This document shows positions 31,480 to 46,300 of a stretch of DNA of 64,000 nt, in pieces. The DNA lies in NCBI RefSeq assembly GCF_037176765.1, contig NC_090022.1:231195117-231259116 (forward strand), in the 5' to 3' direction. The translations under genes were made by a program, and so were the position numbers. The notes beneath the pieces are model-generated. The model made no database searches. It was not told where the DNA came from and saw nothing but the letters and a program-made list of their open reading frames with translations. How positions within the stretch are numbered: position 1 is the first letter of the stretch; each line of letters starts with the position of its first letter. The DNA comes from Anolis sagrei (Eukaryota > Chordata > Lepidosauria > Squamata > Anolidae).

Positions 31480-34400
31480 CCCCATGTTGTTGCTAAGTGT
31501 CTTCAGATTAATTTCAACCTATGGCTACCCTGTGAATGAAGGACCTCCAAAACACCCTATTGTTAAGAGCCTTGATCTCAAACTATAAGCTCTATAATTT
31601 TCCTAATATGCATTTTCCCTTTCACTTCAGATGGTCTCTGACACTTGATTTCAACTCATGTTTAATGTCACAAGCCACTAGAGATAAAAAAATTTCAATG
31701 CAGGGATAAGAAAGTGTGTTTTAGTCAGCATTTACTAGTTACTCTTTGCCAGGATTGTCCAATGGAGAGCGATGATAGGATTAGCAGTCCAAAATATCCA
31801 CTAATTTCATGATTTTGTCTATTAATCTCCAATGCACACCCATCCTACTTTTCATTTCTAATTACACCAAATTCCATATGATTTCACAGGATCCCACAAT
31901 TTTAGTGGCATTTTAGGGAACACAGTATAAGGAGATGGGTGGAAAAGAAATGACCACATAATAAGATTATTTTAGGATTATTTTAGGATTTGCTCTCTCT
32001 GTTAAGGAGGTACCTTTAATGATGACCATACAAATACACTAGTACATTAAAAGGGAAATCTATTATTCACACATTTATCAGACACAGAATATACTTTTGG
32101 TATCAGGTGTGCTCTTTCAATGCATCCATGCCACTTTCCATCCAGTCCAATCCAATAACCTGGGCCTCAATGAACTTTGGGGGGCATTTATGGGAGTTTT
32201 GGATTGTGTAGTCTGCTCCACCAACATCTTACTAATGCAGAGGACCACCAAGAAGAAAATTGCATGACTTTGCAAAGGATATGTCATGGTTTGCCAGCAA
32301 TAACCATGCAGCTGAATATTGTTGAAAGACATTTATCTGATGTCTTGCATGCGATAGGTTCGTCTATAAGCATGCACTTGTACTACAAGGATAGAAATCA
32401 TGTATAGACTGAATATAATCCTTGAAGGCCCTGACTTTTGTCCCAACTCTTTCAATTGCTGGGGGGGGGGGGGATGCCTCCTAAAAAGAGAATTGCATCC
32501 TAAATGCTTCCTAGAGCTGTTCAAGCTATTGATCTTTGTTATTAAATCACTCCTGGTATTGTTTGCTCTATGCTGGGTTCCCAGTGTTTCATGAGCAATA
32601 ACCATGTAGTTTTCTCCAGAAGCACATTAGGTGATCAGCCAATGTTGTTCACAGAAAACAAGAAATGCATCAAAATGTTCAAAAGATGGTTGTTTATTGG
32701 TGAAAGAGCCCAATGCCTTTTGGTCTGCAGGACCTTCTTAGGGGGCTACATCAAAGGGTATCATATAAATACCTAATGCCACATCACATAAAATCATTAC
32801 ATTTATGCATTGCCCATTTCCTGTACATAGTACCTACTTAGAAACAAACTGTAGACATTTCTGAACCAGGAACTCTCGCAACATTTACTAGACAAATGAA
32901 AGCATGTGAACAAGGTCTTAAAGTTTTTAATATCTTGCAAGCAGATGATAAAAAAAAACATAGATAACATTCAAGGACATCTTATGATTTTATATAGTCC
33001 CTTGAGGAAGGCTTTACTAGGCAAAAGTTCATCAGACCTTTCTATCACCTCTTCTTTTTCCCCTGTGCTTAAGATATATTTTCTCTTTGTGATTTTCTTA
33101 CAATTATGGAGAACTTCTCTGTATGCAGATTTCTTTAATAACTGGTGTTCTTTGAAATGAACAAAGAAATGGGGACAATGGATGGATTTGTGCAGTGTCT
33201 GTATCCACTGAGAATGAAGCATCTCCTTGTTCTATGCTGATCATGTAGAGAGACTGACTGAACAATGGCCCATTTATATTGAAACACATTTGTACCCCTA
33301 AGTCAGGAGTGGGAAACGTTTGCCTTCCCACAAATGTTGGTCTACAACTTTTAAATGTCCCAGCTCACCATAGCCAATGATAAGGAACTGCAGGAGTTGT
33401 AACCCAAAGTATCTGAAAGGCACCTTGCCTCTCCAACCCCCACATGTGTGAATTTTGCTAGAGTTTCAGATAAATAATATATGCCTAAAACAACATTAAT
33501 ATCTCAAAATGTGAATAACTAAAGACATGCTTACCATTTAAAAATTCACATAAACTCGCTTTAGTCAATGGTGGAAATGTTACCTTAAGCAAGAGACATT
33601 AAAATGTGCATGGTACCCTAACACAAATTTCCCTGTGAAACATCCCCACAAATTCTTGTAGCTCAGTACAAGACAAATTACAAGGCAGGATTCAAAGAAT
33701 TATAATAAAGGGATAATGCTGTTGTAATTCTCTGAGATTTCCTCTTTTTCATATCTGTAGCAATGTGGCTGACCTGGAGAGGGATCTTAGGATTGTGGTG
33801 AGTGACTGGATAAAAATATTGATTCAGTTTACACTCATTATGAAAAGAGGAAAATTCCATGTTGAAGGAATCAAAAATAAATCTGTCCAAAGTGTGGTGT
33901 CTTTGAGCAAACTTCCAACATATTACTGATGAGCTAAAAAGGGGCACAGAAAAGGCAACCAAAAGGATCTGAAAGTTGGAACAACTTTCCTTCATCATCC
34001 ATTTGTTCTCACACAAACACAATCTCTATCCATATACCTACCTACATTCTTCTCTCTGAGACACCTTTTCATCCCTCTATTCATTTTCTCACACATATAA
34101 TACAGTCACTTATCAGTTCACAAACCCTAGTAACATTTAGAGACATATGTTCAACAAAATTATAGCTATTTAATCACAGATAAAACAGCCCTCTCTGGAT
34201 TCAGACCATAGTCTCTATTTCACTTAGTCCCCATGATATATTTTGACAGACAGCAGTTTTTGTGTGTCCATGTTCCTACTTAGTGGTGATTAGTGAGGTT
34301 ACTTCAGTCCCCAGATTTTACTTTCAATGAAGATACTCAACATGCTGAACCTTAATAGAGCTTAATATATTTGTCACTTTGGATAGTTTCTTTAAAATTC

Positions 34401-34700
34401 TTTTAAAACCCAAGTGGATTCATCACTCTGCTAACATGCAATCCACCAACTGCCACTATTCTTACTTACTTCCTTTTTTTTTTTTTTTTTGTAAAAATGT
34501 GGATGCTGAGGACTGGAGCATCTCCATTCAAAGTCCGTGCAAGACACTGAACTACAGGCACCATTTAAAGAATTTTAATGTGTGAAATATTTGTGGTCAA
34601 GATGTTATGCATGTCATAAAAAGTTTACATGCAAGTTTCTTCTTTGATATTCTGAAGTTTTGCTTTTTGCAAATACAGATTTTATTTCCTTTTAATTAGT
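31480..34700. other. Intergenic stretch between the two genes
   Basis: No exon seen on either strand. A degenerate palindromic MITE lies near 33307-33425 and a poly(G) run at 32461-32473. The open frames (for example 33678-34022) show no domain. Confidence 0.4.
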
Positions 34701-34705
34701 ATGAT

Positions 34706-35007
34706 TACAGACAGTCCCCAGGTTACAAATATCTGCCTTACAAACAACTCACAGTTAAGAACTGGGGTGACAGAACACAAAGGAAGAGAAATCTGTCTCT
34801 AGGAATAAAAATTCACTCATGGAAGAGTTATCATTGGGAAAAGATGTCTCCACTGAAGCTTTAGCACCAGTCCTTGTTTCCACAACAAGCCATTTTTTCA
34901 AAATCCAATTCTCACAGGGACAGAAAGTGAGTTGAAATCTTCTGAACAGGGGCAAAGCAAACACCACAGAGCTGTTAACTCTTCTCTATTCTATCCAAAG
35001 GTTGCTT

Positions 35008-35063
<56 letters not shown>

Positions 35064-35185
35064 CAGAGAGAGGGGGGAGAGGGAGAGAGAGAGATCGTGG
35101 GAGTTACACTTGAAAAATGTACCTGTTCTGACTTACAAACAAATTCAACTTAAGAACAAACCTACAGAAGCTATCTTGGGGGTTG
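34706..35185. mobile_element. pogo-like DNA element holding a composite microsatellite
   Basis: Left ACAGTCCCCAGGTTACAAAT and right ACTTACAAACAAATTCAAC with AACTTAAGAACAAACCTAC; ends of a Tigger-like family. The middle is interrupted by the TC/TA/GA repeat. Confidence 0.55.
35010..35094 (+). repeat. Composite (TC)n(TA)n(GA)n microsatellite
   Basis: A CT run, then about 11 TA units, then an AG-rich run, so both arms are inverse to each other around the TA centre. Confidence 0.95.
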
Positions 35186-35189
35186 CATG

Positions 35190-36701
35190 TATTATGATCA
35201 TGATGGTTTAAAATATGGAAAAGACACAAAGAGAGTTGACATTTTAATTACAAGTACAAACATCTTGTAAACACATGCAATCTCATTTTCATAATTTATA
35301 TAAAAAAGACACATCATAATTCTACCCACTTATTTATTATATAAGGGGTAAGAAATCTTTGGCTTTCCAGTTGTTGTTGGACTCCATTATTACTGATGCA
35401 ACTAAAAGATCACTGATGCCCGGAGTAAAGTTTGCTCTTATTTCTTATTTCTGATCAGATATAAGAGTGTGGTGGACAAAGCTCCTGAGACTGGAAAACA
35501 AGAAGGTCCCCAATTGTTAATAATCTCTGTATTGCACAATAGACCCACCTCAAATGCCACATCCTATGCCATTTTGGAAGGTACCTCGACCCGCCAGAGT
35601 GGGTATTTGAAATGCTGTAAACAATAAAGTTGAAAGTTCTTCCCTATGTGCAGAATTCTGTTCTGAGAAGTAAGCATACAAACTACCAAGTGTCAGAAGT
35701 CCCCAAGTTCTTCTTTTAGCCACCCTGGCAGAACATGTATTTGACATTAGAGGTGCAATTTCTGTGCATTCAGTCAGTCCCAGGACAATTGACTGCATCA
35801 AATAGGTCAATCACATTGGAGCCCCCTGAAGCCACAAAATTGGCTGGAATCACAGAAAGTTGTATAAATTCCCCTTTATCTGTGGAGGACATATTCCCAG
35901 CCAGACCATGGTTATCTGAAACTGAAGAATGCCTAGTTCTATCCCCAATAACCAATGCAACTCTATGGTAACTTCTAGAGGAAGCATATCATAGAACAAC
36001 CAGGAGGACCTAGCAAATTCTTAGAAATACAGTTTTTTCAGAGGACAGAGGTTCTGGCTTTCACTGGTTGCATTGTTCAGCTGAGTGGCGTCAAAAGAAC
36101 ACATCGTCCAATTATCTGCCCTTAGATAGAGCCATCCATCCATCAGGTGAACTATAGATCCACTCTCACAATTTGACAATTCAAGTATAAAGCAAATATG
36201 GCCCTGAATTTTTCAATAAGGACAACTTGTGCAAAACAGCTGGTAATTCTTCAATAATTTGTAGTTGATCCACAAACCCCTGAGTTAGCAAGTCATTTTT
36301 TTAAAAAGCTAGAATTTTGGCTTGTATCCCGCAACCATTGATGAGAAAACATGACGGAAAGCCAACACCCATGGTAATTGCACAAAATCCTAGACTGAGC
36401 AAAGAATCCACTTTTAGACATTTGTAAGGCTTCTCAGAGATGAACTAAGACATTACCAAACTGTGCCATCCATCCTGAAGAGTGCAAAATCTTAAATATT
36501 TTGCCTTGGTGTAGGGATAACCAGATGCATCTGCAGTCCACACTTTTCCATTTGTCATCATTTGACAAAAACGATGGCTTGGTCTGTGATGCTCCAATGC
36601 AAGATGAGGCAGAGTTCTCATTTTGTATTCCTCTTCAACACCTGTTAGCCTAACTTCTAGAATTTCTGGGAGTCTTACAGTTTTTCCGTTACTTCCTTCA
36701 G
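35190..36701. other. SLC35D2 3' flank and presumed 3' UTR
   Basis: No poly(A) signal stands out close to the stop codon; the first clear minus-strand AATAAA lies near 35331-35338, which would give a 1.3-kb 3' UTR. Its use is uncertain. Confidence 0.4.
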
Positions 36702-36804
36702 TCAGCTCTTTGCAACTGGCATTGCCTTTTCTTCATCTATGGGGTGCTTAAGACTGTCCTGCCCCCGTATTGTTAGAAACGAGTATCTCAACCCTCCTGC
36801 CATG
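36702..36804 (-). CDS. SLC35D2: SLC35D2 exon 12 (residues 304-337 and stop)
   Basis: Reads [13 protein letters not shown], matching human [13 protein letters not shown], then a divergent hydrophilic tail ending AMPVAKS and TGA at 36704-36702. Acceptor tttag; the preceding intron is 88 bp. Confidence 0.93.
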
Positions 36805-38994
36805 CTAAAGGAGGAAAGCAGAGAACACACATGATCAGAAAACTATGTTACAATCCATGTGGATTCGATACAACATTCAGTATCTCACTCACCAGATATT
36901 GAGCCCAATGAAATTCAGCACAGAGAAGATGTAGTCTCCTCCGACCAGCATTCCAATATAAGCGATGCTCACATTCTGTAAAAGAAGAATGCTTGATTAC
37001 ATGTTCTCTTGGCATCACTGTACTTTTAGATATCCTTCTCAAGAATTGCAAATAACTGAGTAACTATTCTGACCTGAAACTCTTGGGAGAGAAAATATTT
37101 TGAAAGTTCCGAAGAGGAAGATGATGGGCACCCACCCTCTCTTATTATGGAAAAAATTCTTACCATTTGACAGGTCATACATTCTTCTCGGAGAAATGAT
37201 TTCATAGGCAACATCAGGATATGAACTACAAAGTCATATCTAAGCTGTGAGTAGATGATCTCTTGCCTACATTGTGTCTCTTTTCATATTTTTAGATTGC
37301 CAGAAACTTCATAGTTATAAACTCTCAGCCCTCAAATTACCAGACAATTTTCTGTGTTCATGGCTGAAAGATGATCAGCTACAGAGAGACTTATATAGCT
37401 TCCATACCTATTTCTGATACTATCAACAGTTTGTTAACTCACCTTTATAGCACCAACCACTGTGGTGGTGAGGGCAGAATTATAATGGCTGCAGAGGACT
37501 ATAGAATACATCAGAAGAAACCTAACAAAAAGAAATATATTTTACTATTGGATTCTCTGCACATTTTCCTTTCTGAAACAAGCATATGTAAGGATTGTAG
37601 CCTGAAGCAGCATTATTCCATGTTGACTCTTCACCGTCCCACACAGAGAAGACTGCAATCTAAAAGAAACTGAACATACAGATCTGAATGAAACTGCACA
37701 AGTTTAAGTTAGGGTTATGTGGACTTTGGTGCCCTCTGTCATCCTTGCTGTCCTCTGTCATTACTGTTTGTATGTAACACAAATCCGATGTAAAATCATA
37801 CTATGCATTTTTGACATTAATATTGAAATCTGAAATATATACAGAAAGTCTTTTCATAAAGTATCATGTGGACTGTCAGAGACTAAACACAAAACAATGC
37901 CTTGAAAAAAATCTGTATCTCAGATTACAGTAGGCCTTCTGCTTTCATGTAGATTAGGGGCACAGGACCCTGCAAAAGTGGGAAAATGGAATTTTAAAAA
38001 AACTAGCTGATAAAACACTTCTTCAGAAACCTCTAGATCCTCCAAGGTGGCTCTGTGTTCAACTCCTGCTGGAAGGACTTAAGAGGTTCCTACAGAGGAC
38101 ATCTTAATCAAATCTGTGAATAATCAAATCTGCAAAATTTTAATCTGATGATTGCAATTCTATTTATTAGAATTTATCTAACATATTTGAAGCATCACTT
38201 TATGCCAGGTGCAAGCCGAAGCATTACTCCAGGAGTGGATCATATATGTCCTGACCATGCTTGTGATCACTGGGTCTTTCTGATACAAACAACAGCAATA
38301 TCAACTTATTTTCTACTTAAAAAAGGAGAATTGCTATTTCTGGAAGCCTCTGATGAAGTGTTTTCCCCTGAATAATGTAGGCCAGATATTATGTATCTAC
38401 ACTATGGGAATGCCTATACAGTCATCCAATATTAATGTGGCCAAGTCATAATAAACACAGACACTCTGAGATTACAGACTCTCCTCTGCATTACTTGAAG
38501 GGTTTAAATATGATGAATTTGGGAAGCGGAATGCTCTTGATCTTTCCTAATCTTTCGTGTGGAATGCTGTCCCCTTGGAAGCCCAACTGGTTCCAATCAA
38601 TGATGGCGCCAGTTCGGCACCAAGTTAAAATCTAGTTCTGTATCCAAGCTTTCTGGGACCAATGACCATGGCTTTTTTCTTGAGTAGCTGGGTGTGGATT
38701 TCAGTTCACTGTTTTATAGTTTTAGATAATTTTATAATTGCGTCAGTCACATTATTGTCTGTATCTTATCCTGGAGAGCTATCGTGGTGTCGTAGTTTGG
38801 ACATTGGGCTGTGACACTGGAAAGCAGGGTTTGAATCCCATTTCAATCATGGAAATCCACTGATGATCTTGGGAAAGTCACACTCACACTCAGAGGAAAG
38901 GAAAGTCAAACCCACTCTGAACAAATTGTGCCAAGAAAATCCCATGACAGGTTCACCTTAGCATTGCCATAAGTCAGAAACGACTTGAAGGCAT

Positions 38995-39034
<40 letters not shown>

Positions 39035-42000
39035 CTTGAGATTCCTAGATATAGGTTGCAATGTAAATTTTGCTAATGAACAAGGCAGGTAAATAAAAGA
39101 TGATTGACTTTGTGCAAATGTGCATATATGAATGGACTTAGATTGTTTTAAGCTGTATGTATTGGTTCTATTGTATGCTCCCCTTAGATCCTTGGCTATA
39201 TGGTGGGATATTAATGTTTTTTAAAATAAAATACTGAAATATAAATATGCCTTGGAAGTAAATATATAATAATACCAGCATGGGAGGAACAACTCTTACT
39301 GAGAAAAACATTAACAGTCTGAGGAAATTATCTTCGCTCCCAGATAAAGAGTCATTCTAAAAATGTGCTTGGGTATTATACAAAAGCTGGACAATAAATA
39401 CATTGTTTGAAGCAACTGGACCTCTTTTTTTCTTGCCCTGTTACCATGGTTATTGGTTATTACCTCATCCTGCCAACTAAATATGGTCTGGGAATATCTA
39501 CAGAAGATGCACAAACATGACTAGTATTTTGTGCCTATTTATCTATGATTCCTTACCCCAGTACACAGGATAGGAGAAACTGGAAGACAAATAAAATATT
39601 TGTCCATTGCTTGAAATCGATGGCCTAAAAAACAAAGATTGCATGTTTTAGGTAAGAGCCAGAATGAAGGAGTGTTTGACTCCGGAGGAGTAGAATTTGA
39701 ATCTTCTTTCAGTCATGGAAACCCTTGGGCAAGTTCTCCTTCTGAGTCTCTCAATGGAAAGCCTTGTGCCAAGAAAATCCTGTAATAAGATCATCCTAAG
39801 TTGGAGTCAGCTTGAATGTACATAACAGAAATATTTAATTGAGAAGAAATAATTAAACCTAAGGGGGAAAGAGGAGGGACAAGTGTTTATATCAGGTATT
39901 TAATGATCACAATAGGATATATCTTCTAATGGCTGCTTCCAGAGTCGTTTATATGTTGCTTTTAATCAACATGGATCTAAAGATCTGCTCCTCAAGACCC
40001 CCATCAATGGATTATCATTAAAAGGAAAGATATCTGTTATTCTCATGACACTTTCACATGCTTTCAGAATATGTGTGTGTGGAAGGAAACGAATGGAATT
40101 GGGATGTCCATACAATGTTTAGCTGGACATAACTATAGGACTAAATTTAGTGTTATCGCTATCAAAGTAGATCCAAGAAAGTGAATGAATGCATTAGTCA
40201 CAACTCTTTCTAAAGTCTTGTTGATTTCAACTGATCTATTTTAAGTAGGAATTGTATTGAATACAGTGCATAGAAAGCTGCTTTATACTGAACCAGGCCA
40301 TTTGTCCATCTAGCTGCTGATACTGTTCAATTCCCGAAGACACTAGGAATTGTACTTGGGGACCATTTACAGAGAAAGCAGGAATTCTATCACTGAGCCC
40401 AAATCCTCATGTCCACAACCCCTCAGTTTTGTTCCTATGCTTGAACAGACTGAGCGCCAAGGCTACAAAATAAGAAAATACAAAATGCTGCGAATTATTC
40501 TGGAGATGTAGACCATCCTTCCCAACAGACACAACAGAAAACTCATGAACCTGACCTTCAGTATGGATCTGAGCCTTAGGGCTTCATACTAGATGTGGAC
40601 AAAGACTCTTCTCTTAACAGAAATGGCTGCTTTGGTTACAAAAAAAAAAAAAGATCTAAGCCAACAAATGAATATTATAACCCTGAATTTTTCAATAATT
40701 GTTGCTTACCTTCTGAAAGTCTCCAGTGAAAAAACTTATGAGAACTGTAGGAATTATCATAAAACAGGCATTATAAAAAATGACTCCATATTTTCCCAGC
40801 TCCTACATAAAAAAGAAATACAGACTGTCAAACTGGACAAAGATAATCTAATACAGTAGTCCCATCCCACTTATTATGCATACTCATTGAATGCAAATTC
40901 AGTTATATGCAAAGAGCTCTGAATCAGAACAACACTGGGGGGTCTAGCAATGCCTAGAAAAGTGTTCTCTCTATACTTCAGCATACTTCTATAGTCACCT
41001 TCTGCCAGAAGTTCTACCAGAAGTTGACCATAGATTCACACTGGAGACCTAGACATTGCTAGGCAGCTATATGTCCTCCAACACAATTCTATGTTATGCT
41101 TTGGGGAAAAAACTAAGATAGCATTCATTTCAGGTAAGAAAATTTGGTTTGAGAGGGAACATTAGAAATTGGGGATGGTAAGGCTGTTCACCATCTTCTT
41201 AAGGAGCAATCCAGCCTCAACTGCTGGCAATTGCATGCATCATACTAAAGCAAGTCCCTATACCCTGATCTATAGGAGAACTCTGATGGTTGGAGGCTTC
41301 CAAATAGGCAATTCTCATTTTTTATCAAAATATTTAGAAAGGAATGCTCAGGAAGCCACAAAAATATCCTTCACACACCTGTGGCTTAGAGGAGCAAATA
41401 GATTTTCTCAGACATTTTTCCAATGTAATGCAGAATAAAGGGGAATGGATTATATGGATTATAAACACAAACAGACCAAAGAAATGCTTAAACTACTTGT
41501 AAGAGGAGCCTTCTAGTCGAAATGTATACCATTTTATGAGTAAAAGCTGTATGGCCAAGAAACTCTCTATTTAAAAAAACCCAACACAAACATTGGGATT
41601 GGTTTTGCTTTTAAGTAAAACCAGCTCTTTGCAGAGATGGCTCTTAACCTTCCCCAAAGCAAACTAGCTTTTAAAAAAACTGAATTCTGGTCTTAATTAA
41701 TCTTTTCTAACAACAATTTCCCAAACCATAAGGATATCAACTCCATGGTTGTTAGGAAAATGACTACAAACAATTACCTTAGGGTCAATTTTTTGTTTGG
41801 TGTAAACACCATTTGCGGCAGTGAAGACATCATTCAGTAAAACAGCAACATATCCTTCCAAGTTAAAAGCCAGGTCTGATCTGGAAGAGAAAACAACTTA
41901 GGGAGAACACAGGCATAGCATTTCTTTCACAGTGAGGTAGTTCACCCCCTCTATTAGCCATTTTCATATTACAAACTTACAAACACAAACTGTAAGCTGA

Positions 42001-43314
42001 AGAGTTTGAAGTAGTAAAGTGACCTTTCTATAACTGCAGTAAAATAACAAAATGAGAATAAATACACTAGGCATGATTAATACCATTCAGTTGTATGGTT
42101 TCAACTGACATTTTGCTCAGAATCTGCACTGATTGCTCACAACTTCTCCAATAATGGTTTAAGATTCTGCACCATCAAAAAATGACCAGACTAAAGCTAT
42201 GTCCACATTTATCAGAAAAATCCAGAGCAAGGGGCTTTGATGTTTGCTCCTATGCATCCCTGCAAGCATCCCCAGAAACCTTTGGCCATTCATGTGCCTG
42301 GATAGGCTGAGTGTGCATTGTGATAGCTGCCACTGCATCACCACCAGCAAGCAGCTCTCTCCCAAAGTCTTGCTGGTGACATCATATTTCTAGTCTCATG
42401 GCTCCGCACATGACATGGCATCACCAAAAAAGTGAGGTCTCCTACAAGCCTCTAGAAGACAACTGTTTGCTGGCAGTGTCATAATGGTGTGTCCATAAGT
42501 GCTATGGACAGTGAATTAGACTAAATCCAGCCCGATCCAGCTATCAATGCCTCCAAAAATGCATGATCACTCTGGAGCTTCCAGGAAACTCTGGAGTAGA
42601 TGCCACATTCCATTGTCATGAAGTAATGGCTGGATGCAGTGGGTGTGTGCTGAATCCAGCCTGTGCATCAGCAACTAAGTAGTGAGTCTACTTTATTTTG
42701 GCTATATAGACAGAGCCTAAGTCTCAGGACAGAGGATCAGACAGCAAAAGGCCATTCATATAATATAATTCTTGTTCATTTTAACTGGGCTTGTGGACAG
42801 CTAGGTCCACTGAAGGAAATAATATAAGGCAGTGGTTCTCAACTTGTGGGCCCCCAGATGTTTTGACTGTCAACTCCCAGAAATCCCAACAGCTAGTAAA
42901 CTGGCTGGGATTTATGGGAGTTGTAGGCCAAAACTTGTGGGGACCTACAGGTTGAGAACCACTGTTATAAGGTATCTTGACAAACATTGTTTCAGATTTC
43001 TCTTGCATTGACTTTCTCCTTAAGCCTCAGGCTATTACTGTACCTGTTTAACTATTCCTGACCATTTTAATTGCTTTAAAAAACCAATTTATTGAACAAA
43101 AAAAGTCCTAAGTAGGAGACTTAGTAGAAGCAGCAAATCCTAGACCATCATCAACACCACCATCCCTGGTTATGTAGGATGGAAACCACAGAGTCCTCTA
43201 AATGCTGTTGGATGACAATTTCCAGTATTCTTCTCCACTAGCCATACTGGCTCAGGCTGGAGAGAGCTGCAGTTCAGCAACATCTAGAGGAGGGCTTCCC
43301 AAAATTTAGCCTTA

Positions 43315-43354
<40 letters not shown>

Positions 43355-46300
43355 TTGCATTACAGCTCTCAGAACCCTTGATTACTAGCTAAGGCAGTTG
43401 AGACTTCTGGGACTTGATGTCCAAAAGAATCTGGAGAACTGGAGTTTGGGAATCACTGATCTGAAGGGCCACATGATTCTCAATATAATCTAGAAAGCTG
43501 TAGACCAGTGGTTCTCAACCTGTAGGTCTCCAGGTATTATGGCCTACAATTCCCAGAAATCCCAGCCAGTTTACCAGCTGTTAGGATTTCTGGGAGCTGA
43601 AGGCCAAAACATCTGGGGACACACAGGTTGTGAACCACTGCTATAGACTGACAGTATTTTACAATCGTCTCATTCTATAGAAATACTTATAACCAATTAT
43701 GCAAAGTAACATTGCAATTAAAATGAAAAGTCTTTAAAAGCTTACCCTGCTGCTATGAATGCACCCAGGATGATTGCAAACACACTCATTATAATGCTCA
43801 GTGGATAATGTTTCCTGAAAAGATAAAGAGAATATTTAATTTTGCAGAGTTTATATTGACTAATTATAAAGTCCAACAGATTTTTTGACCTAGGATTACG
43901 TATGTCAAAGGGAGGTGTACGAAAACATTGTGGTGAACCATCAAGTAATTTCTAATTTATGATTATCCTAAGAAAACACTATTATGAGGTTTTTTGGCAA
44001 GGTTTTTTTCTCGGGAGGTTTGCCTTGCCTTGGACAAGAGTGTGACCTCTCCAAGACGACTCAATGGGTTTCCAAGGCTGAGTGGGGATTCATGCCCTGG
44101 TCTTCAGAACATATTCCAATGTTCAAACCTCTACAACATACTGGCCCTAAGTTTGAAAGATAGCATATTAGAGTAAGATAAAACTGTAGGCCTCTTTATT
44201 TTATTTTATCAACTTTTGCAGGTGAACAAAGTGATAATATTTTTATCCTAAAGGATTCAGGGGCTACCTTTAGGAAAAGTGTGTAATTAGAGATAAACTT
44301 CCTATGAAAATGTCCCAGATTTAACCCACCTCTTCCAGTTGAACCAGAGAAAGTTCCTAGTTTGAAACTTTGGAGAAGAGTTGTTTTGGCAGCAAGATTC
44401 TGCTAGTGGACTTGTCTATACTGACCAAATAAATTCTATTTCACACTCCATTTTTCTGGTCCTTAGTGACTTGCTAACACTACACACAATACACACATCA
44501 TGGTGAGATCATCATTACCAGGCCACACATTTTCCCCTTGCAAATTCATTTCAATATATGGGGGCAGTCCACATCTCCAGGCCTTCACATTAGATCCTGC
44601 CACACAGCCATGGTCCCTCTGCCTTTTTTCTCCCCGGCATGCATGTGAATTTATATATTTCTTGTTAAACAGGGCATCTGCTAAGACTATTATATTGATA
44701 TGCAAGTGTCCACATACACATACCTTCTCAAACAAACAAAGAAGTCAAACATGTTGGCAAGTGTAAAATTTAAAATTTGCATTAGGAAAGAATGACTTGT
44801 TAGAAGGAATGATCTGGTTACCACCTGGTCCAAGTCACCTCCCACTAACCTGTTCCACTTATCACTAACCCCTACTCCCAACCCCATGGTGATGTCACAA
44901 TGTCTCAGAGGGCCAGCCACAGACCAAAAATCTGGATTTTCAAGAAAACTTATGGGGTAAAAGGCAATGTTTTTTTGAACTGTATTAAAGCCCAAAGAAC
45001 TTTATTGCAAGTGGATCATCAAGACTGACAAACTGCAGAGCTATGAGATTAATACATTTTTTCATCAGTATAAACAAACTAGTTGGTTTCTTTGCTCTCA
45101 ATTTTGAATCTCCAGGTATTGCTGGATTTCAGCTTCCAGAATTTCCAAACAGTATGACCAATGTTCTGAGAACTATAATCTGTGGACCCAAGGCTGGGAA
45201 CCACTGTACTAGCCAACAAGACCTATCCTTTTAATGCATTCTACCAGATATTCCTACAACATTATTTCATCGGATAGCCTCTGGTGGTATTTCAAAAATG
45301 AGAGGTAAATACTCACCCAAGTATAACAACTTCAAGGACTAATGTAAGAGGAATGGTAAACTTCCGAAGGACTGTAAACATTGGCAAACTGTTTTTGAAA
45401 TAGAGAGAAGAATACAGAAGTTGAGATGCCTGGTCATGTCAGTTGCAAGCTATTCTATCTTCATTAGTGATTTCATCCTCATCATAGACTAGCCCCAAGA
45501 ATGTACTAGACCAAATTCTCAGTTTTCTCATAGCCAAATGTCAGTCTGACACCAAATGGTGATTAATCAGCAAAATAGTTGGGTGTGAGAATTTTTAAAA
45601 AATGAAACTTGGATAATAAACAATCCTAACACACTTCTGAGGAGACACTGGGGTAGTTTGGTTGACCTTAGTTGACCAAGAGGGATGAGCAACATAACCA
45701 TGTCTATGTTTATTCAAAAGCCATTCTCACTGTTTCTACAGGAACTAAATCCGTAAGGATGAACTGTGCTTTGCTTAGCAGCCTAAGGCAATCACTGTGC
45801 TGATATGTTATTAGAAATCCAAGCATAGCTTTTTCAGTCTTAGTGCAAACTCAGGCCTATTGGCAATTCCACCCACTGAACCCATGGGATTCATATAAGT
45901 TTTAACTTATTCAACAATTGATATCTACATATTGCTCTCAACCTTCCAAAACTACAAAAGCAAAATGACCTGTTTTAAATGTTAAACTAAGTTATTTCAT
46001 AATTCATGTCAGAGAGGAGACTCCAAACTCCTTCTCAGTCTCTGCTTTTTCCCATGTTTTTAGCTCTATTGAACATATAAACAGCAAGAACTTATTTGTG
46101 TCAAAGTTATTTTCAGGAAGATTTCTCCAAACTATGAGTCAATATTTTACCCTTCAGATGGCAATGACTTCATCTGGTATTCAGGGGCCAGCTTTGTACA
46201 TGTGTGTGGTGACACATAATACAATTATTTGGGTGACACTCCCTATGTCAAATTGTTTGTAAGCACCTCTAGCTTTCTATGCAGTGTTTATACTTGTGAT

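Noticed and set aside
32333-33331. Cluster of overlapping frames between the two genes as a small gene
   Set aside because: No splice-consistent homology, AT-rich composition and no recognisable domain.
35550-35810. Candidate SLC35D2 last exon reading VAKRRTWGLLTLG
   Set aside because: No similarity to the family. The exon at 36702-36804 reads [12 protein letters not shown] and completes the frame.
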